In this document: positions 33,248-36,161 of the stretch, piece by piece
Layout of the letters: every line of letters starts with the position of its first letter
Numbering within the stretch: position 1 is the first letter of the stretch
Source of the DNA: Clostridium sp.
GTDB lineage: Bacteria > Bacillota > Clostridia > Clostridiales > Clostridiaceae
Assembly (NCBI GenBank): GCA_031292145.1
Contig: JARLHR010000169.1
Span: 1 to 36,161, forward strand
Direction of reading: 5' to 3'
Length of the DNA: 36,161 bases
The notes under the pieces: generated by a model
Told to the model about the DNA's origin: nothing
What the model saw: only the letters and a program-made list of their open reading frames with translations
The model's database searches: none
Program-made: the position numbers and the translations under genes

Positions 33248-33271
33248 AAGAAAATAACAAGTCCAAAATGC
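33236..33271. mobile_element. Truncated left end of the TIR mobile element
   Basis: 33239-33271 matches the first 33 bp of the copy at 25290 with a single difference (TCC for TCT), preceded by TTA as in that copy, then homology stops at ATGC. The right end is missing. It interrupts the end of the GNAT-like gene. Confidence 0.75.
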
Positions 33272-33277
33272 ATTATA

Positions 33278-33412
33278 ACGTATAAAGACCTAGAAACTAA
33301 ATGCTTTTGTAATAAACTAAAGGAATGTAGCAAATGCAATAATAAAGAAAATAGAAAAACAGAAAAAGAATGTAATGTACCAATAGGTGGATATTGCACA
33401 TGTAGGACATGA
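33278..33412 (+). pseudogene. Remnant of a Cys-rich protein gene beside the element fragment
   Basis: An open frame beginning TYKDLETKCFCNKLKECSKCNN and ending GGYCTCRT at TGA 33410-33412. Eight Cys in 44 residues, in CxC and CxxC-type spacing, suggest a metal-binding tail. It has no start codon or ribosome site; it begins immediately after the truncated mobile element, which probably removed its 5' part. I do not recognise the family. Confidence 0.4.
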
Positions 33413-33802
33413 GGATTTGCAGCAAGAACGTGATTTAGTGGAATAAAAAAGGAATATAAGAGGAATAATTTTATTAAATAGATGTAATAAAATTATATGT
33501 GTAAAGAAACCAATTAAGCATTTATCAAAAACATTAGTTGGACAATGTTATTACCATGTAACCTCTCATAAATTCTCAATATCCCCTTTATACCATAGTG
33601 AAGCACTTATAGAAATCTAGGCGTCTTTTCATTATGTAAAAGGCTGATTTACATGACTGAAATAATATTGTATAGATTGGATATTGATTGAAATTATAAT
33701 TAAATAATGTATTATTGTTAAAATGTTACTAGTATGTTATGATTAATAGGTAATTTTATGAAAATAAAATTTTAACTAAAATAAAAAGTAGGGGGATTTT
33801 TA
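33413..33802. other. Intergenic region with a perfect 12-bp inverted repeat
   Basis: ATAATTTTATTA (33465-33476) and TAATAAAATTAT (33485-33496) form a perfect stem of A-T pairs with an 8-nt loop. No gene is recognised in the rest. Confidence 0.4.
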
Positions 33803-34000
33803 ATGACAGGAGCGGCAGCTGGATTAGGCGTTATAGTTGTTTTAATTTATCTGGTTATTTTGGCTATATGGATTTATGGATTTGTTTTATTTGTAAAACT
33901 AGCTAGAAGAGGAATAAAAGCACTTGATATCTTTATAAATGAAAAGACTAAAAAACAACAAAATAATTATTACATAAGCGGAAGTAATGACGAAAACTAA
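33803..34000 (+). CDS. Small single-span membrane protein
   Basis: 65 aa. One long hydrophobic segment (GLGVIVVLIYLVILAIWIYGFVLFV, about residues 8-32), then a basic stretch (KLARRGIKALDIFINEKTKKQQ) that should stay cytoplasmic, and a polar tail. This pattern is common among small clostridial membrane proteins without known function. Ribosome site AGGGGGA. Followed by a terminator, so monocistronic. Confidence 0.65.
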   Translation: MTGAAAGLGVIVVLIYLVILAIWIYGFVLFVKLARRGIKALDIFINEKTKKQQNNYYISGSNDEN

Positions 34001-34078
34001 TAAGTACATATAGTATTTTGATTTCAAAATACTAATTATAATGCTAAATAATTAAAGGCTATAAGTAAAATATTTTAG

Positions 34079-34109
34079 AATACCACATTATGAAAGTGTG
34101 GTATTTTTC
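34079..34109 (+). terminator. Terminator of the small membrane protein gene
   Basis: AATACCACA (34079-34087) pairs with TGTGGTATT (34097-34105), followed by T4. Confidence 0.88.
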
Positions 34110-34238
34110 ATTATACTATATAAATGACTAAGGCACTTGCTAGCTAGTAGGTGTCTATTTTAATGCAGTTTATTTGCTTATAATTGAGGTATATTAATGT
34201 TGAAAAAGAAAACAATAAAAAATGGAGGTGATAGAAAT

Positions 34239-34415
34239 ATGAAGAATTTAAGTAAAGAAGAAAAACTATATTTTGAGAAACATTTAAGACAAGATATGCC
34301 AAAGGAATCTGGAGGAGTTAAAGAATCAGGACCAGATACAGTAAATCAAGCAGAAAATCCAGGTTATTATCATTTTACCCAAGATTATAATTATCCATTA
34401 TCAAGAAAAAGATAA
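34239..34415 (+). CDS. Small hydrophilic protein of unknown function
   Basis: 58 aa, highly polar and probably disordered: MKNLSKEEKLYFEKHLRQDMPKE at the start, a GGVKESGPDT middle and GYYHFTQDYNYPLSRKR at the end. The ribosome site GGAGGTGAT is full length and well spaced, and a terminator follows, which argues that it is a real and well-translated gene. A longer frame upstream lacks such a site. I do not recognise the family. Confidence 0.65.
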   Translation: MKNLSKEEKLYFEKHLRQDMPKESGGVKESGPDTVNQAENPGYYHFTQDYNYPLSRKR

Positions 34416-34442
34416 TTATCTAAATCACCCAAACCTATATAA

Positions 34443-34474
34443 AGATGCAATCATTAATTTGGTTGCATTTTTTA
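34443..34474 (+). terminator. Terminator of the small hydrophilic protein gene
   Basis: ATGCAATC (34445-34452) pairs with GGTTGCAT (34461-34468), with a T run to 34473. It is nearly identical in sequence to the terminator at 35589-35619. Confidence 0.85.
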
Positions 34475-34708
34475 TGTATATTTATTTTAAGAAAATGTAA
34501 TTCTTTAAATATAAATTTTCAAATGTATTAATTAAATATAATTGTCTAATCATTTTAATTAGAGTTTTATTTAAGCGTTTGCTTAATAAATATGTAATTA
34601 TATCTTAATAAAAACTTAAGTGATATTAATTGTAGTAATACTGAGATGGATACGAATATATATATGGGAAGATAATTCCTACTAGCTATTTGAAAGGATG
34701 AGATACTT

Positions 34709-35578
34709 ATGAAAAAACTATTAATTTCACTATTAACTGCATCAGTATTACTAGGTTCAAGTGTAGCAGCATTTGCTGATACAACTACAACAACAACTCC
34801 AGTGTCAATAACTACAACTCAAGCTAGCGATCCAGCAACAGGTTTGACTGATCCTTCTAGCGATACAACTTCAACAACTGTAACAACTACAACACCAGAT
34901 CCAACAGAAGGTACTGCCCTTACTATGGAACAACAAAGAGCATTATTTTACGCACAAGTATATATGCCTGATATGACTTCTATAGTTAACTTAAGAGTGC
35001 AAACAGCAAATGCGATAGCTGCCAATAATTCAATATCAACAAAAATACAAGCTACATTAAAATTATTAAACACAAATAATACAGCTAAAATTAAAACTGC
35101 ACAGCAAACTGTTAGTAACGATGAAACTCAGTTAAAGTCTTTAACGCAACAAGCTAATTCATTAAAAAGTCAATTTTTAAGTTCTATAAAATATCAAAAC
35201 ACAAGTAGCATGAGTACTATACAGCAGCAATATCAAACTTTGCTTACACAAATAAATACACTAACTCAAAAAATAGCAACTGATAGAGCTACTGTAAATT
35301 CATTAGAGGCTCAACTTTTAAATAATAAAACACAACAAGTACAACCTCTAATTCAACAAGCTAAAAGTTTAGCAGCCAAGATAAAACAAGAAGAAATAGC
35401 TAAAAATCAATTATGGACAAGTTATAATGCTGAAATGAAAGCTAATGATTTTACATCAGCTGGAAAAACACTTCAAAGCATAATAACTGCTAAAACTCAA
35501 ATATTACAAGATATAAATTCAAGGGGAACTGTATTAAATCAATTGATTACAGTTGCTCAAACACTAGCGAACCAATAA
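34709..35578 (+). CDS. Secreted Thr/Gln-rich coiled-coil protein
   Basis: 289 aa. Signal peptide MKKLLISLLTASVLLGSSVAAFA with cleavage expected after AFA (residue 23), then a Thr/Ser/Pro/Asp-rich linker (24-70, TTTTTTP and TTVTTTTPDP) like a surface or cell-wall spacer, then a long helical region (75-289) rich in Gln, Thr, Asn and Leu with heptad spacing (TQQANSLKSQFL, QQQYQTLLTQINTLTQKIATDRATVNSLEAQLL), so a coiled coil. No anchor motif or enzyme domain. Upstream, TTAAGC-GTTT-GCTTAA (34571-34586) is a perfect dyad that partly resembles a cre site. Function unknown; possibly envelope- or spore-associated. Confidence 0.75.
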   Translation: MKKLLISLLTASVLLGSSVAAFADTTTTTTPVSITTTQASDPATGLTDPSSDTTSTTVTTTTPDPTEGTALTMEQQRALFYAQVYMPDMTSIVNLRVQTANAIAANNSISTKIQATLKLLNTNNTAKIKTAQQTVSNDETQLKSLTQQANSLKSQFLSSIKYQNTSSMSTIQQQYQTLLTQINTLTQKIATDRATVNSLEAQLLNNKTQQVQPLIQQAKSLAAKIKQEEIAKNQLWTSYNAEMKANDFTSAGKTLQSIITAKTQILQDINSRGTVLNQLITVAQTLANQ

Positions 35579-35588
35579 AGTAAATAAA

Positions 35589-35619
35589 AGTGCAGTTATT
35601 AATTTGGCTGCATTTTTTT
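35589..35619 (+). terminator. Terminator of the coiled-coil protein gene
   Basis: TGCAGTT (35591-35597) pairs with GGCTGCA (35606-35612), followed by seven T. Confidence 0.88.
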
Positions 35620-35703
35620 ATATTGCGTAAAATATATAATACAATTATAATGTAATAAAAAAAATTTTTTCGAGTTTATTTTATAATTAAGGAGGTAAAC
35701 AAA

Positions 35704-35847
35704 ATGGCTGGTTGTAATGAGAAGAATTGTACATGCTCTAATACTGCTTGTGAAAGACATGGCAAGTGTTGTGAATGTGTTAATTTTCACCGTAGTAAAG
35801 GGAATTTAGTAAATTGTTTGAGAGATATCAAAGTTGAAGGTAAATAA
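35704..35847 (+). CDS. Small Cys-rich protein, DUF6485-like
   Basis: 47 aa with eight Cys: MAGCNEKNCTCSNTACERHG, then KCCECVNFHR and NCLRD. The order C-x-C-x(4)-C-x-x-(H/K)-G-x-C-C-x-C-x(3)-H fits the DUF6485 family of small presumed metal-binding proteins in anaerobes. The ribosome site AAGGAGG at 35690-35696 is full length. A terminator follows. The family's function is not known. Confidence 0.78.
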   Translation: MAGCNEKNCTCSNTACERHGKCCECVNFHRSKGNLVNCLRDIKVEGK

Positions 35848-35869
35848 TTATAAGTGCAATTAAAATAGC

Positions 35870-35906
35870 AAGCAGTAGCCAGGTGTAATCCAACTACTGC
35901 TTTATT
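35870..35906 (+). terminator. Terminator of the Cys-rich protein gene
   Basis: AAGCAGTAG (35870-35878) pairs with CTACTGCTT (35893-35901), followed by TATTTATT. Confidence 0.8.
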
Positions 35907-35970
35907 TATTGTAGATTTTGCTTATGAAAATTGAAAGATGCAACATTTTAAATATATGTTATAATCAATA

Positions 35971-36034
35971 GCTCGTTTATAAAATATGCTATAATTTATT
36001 TATAATACCAATTAAATATATACTATAAACGAGC
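35971..36034. repeat. Inverted repeat upstream of the last gene
   Basis: GCTCGTTTATA (35971-35981) and TATAAACGAGC (36024-36034) are perfect 11-bp inverted arms 42 bp apart, with GTTTTT just after. The interior contains GCTATAAT. It may be a loose terminator or an element boundary. Confidence 0.5.
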
Positions 36035-36072
36035 GTTTTTACATCCAATAAATTACCAACAATAAAAAAATA

Positions 36073-36144
36073 GAACATTTATGAAATCATTTGTTATAAT
36101 TAGGTTCCAACACAAAACATAACAAGGAGATATCATAAATGTTC
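36073..36144 (+). promoter_or_regulatory. Extended -10 promoter and start-codon-covering inverted repeat
   Basis: TGTTATAAT (36092-36100) is an extended -10. GAACATTTATGA (36073-36084) and TCATAAATGTTC (36133-36144) are perfect 12-bp inverted arms; the right arm covers the start codon at 36139. The left arm lies upstream of the expected transcription start, so only transcripts coming from further upstream would contain both arms. Confidence 0.55.
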
Positions 36145-36161
36145 ATTGGCTCAATTATAAC
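36139..36161 (+). CDS. Start of a gene truncated by the window end
   Basis: ATG at 36139 follows AAGGAG (36124-36129) by 9 nt and reads MFIGSII before the sequence ends. Too little remains to identify the product. The start-codon hairpin just upstream is a layout seen in some transposase genes, but this is only a hint. Confidence 0.5.

Noticed and set aside
34571-34586. cre (CcpA) site in the dyad TTAAGC-GTTT-GCTTAA
   Set aside because: Only a partial match to the cre consensus; retained as a dyad, not claimed as a CcpA site.

Overview
The window is AT-rich and carries Gram-positive anaerobe hallmarks: strong AGGAGG-type ribosome sites, Spo0E-like phosphatases, rubrerythrin/desulfoferrodoxin, clostridial-type soluble and membrane chemoreceptors, and a 3D-domain secreted protein. 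It is best read as a chromosomal segment of a solventogenic-type Clostridium (C. beijerinckii-like); the species is inferred, not proven.

Layout. 1-312: tail of an rRNA operon (tRNA-Asn, 5S rRNA, strong terminator). 421-3192: a flavodoxin-fold reductase, a small Spo0E-like protein, a GNAT acetyltransferase, and two decayed genes (a soluble chemoreceptor and a methyltransferase). 3282-7476: a PadR regulator divergent from an OFA-type MFS carrier and a large FMN/4Fe-4S/FAD enoate-reductase-like enzyme. The carrier promoter holds two tandem Rex-like boxes and two ACATGT motifs, suggesting an NADH-sink module for an unsaturated, possibly aromatic, carboxylate. 7659-13716: an efflux block (MarR + DHA2 MFS; MarR + FUSC aromatic-acid-type exporter; MATE), with clear operator palindromes over the promoters. 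13814-15346: a PrpR-N regulator with a degenerate AAA+ domain.

15678-17236 is a nitroreductase/metallo-hydrolase operon behind a consensus promoter with a perfect dyad at the start site. 17622-24828 holds an M20 amidohydrolase, a chemoreceptor, a Spo0E-MEDS fusion protein, an uncharacterised GWLS-type protein, a U32 (TrhP-like) protein and a secreted 3D protein. 25522-29837 is a two-gene signalling operon: hybrid histidine kinase (Cache-HAMP-HisKA-HATPase-REC-HPt) and REC-GGDEF-HD-GYP. 29993-31701 is an oxygen/peroxide defence cluster (rubrerythrin, 2Fe superoxide reductase, flavin reductase-rubredoxin). 31756-36161 is a gene-poor stretch with a FlK-like thioesterase, a damaged GNAT gene, several small proteins, a secreted coiled-coil protein, a Cys-rich DUF6485-like protein and the first codons of a gene that runs off the window.

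The most distinctive non-coding item is a small mobile element seen as a complete 267-bp copy with a GC-rich structured core (32171-32437), a 67-bp core-less copy (25290-25356) and a truncated copy (33239-33271). Both complete-ended copies are flanked by 3-bp TTA or TAA duplications. No CRISPR array, prophage or complete autonomous IS was seen.
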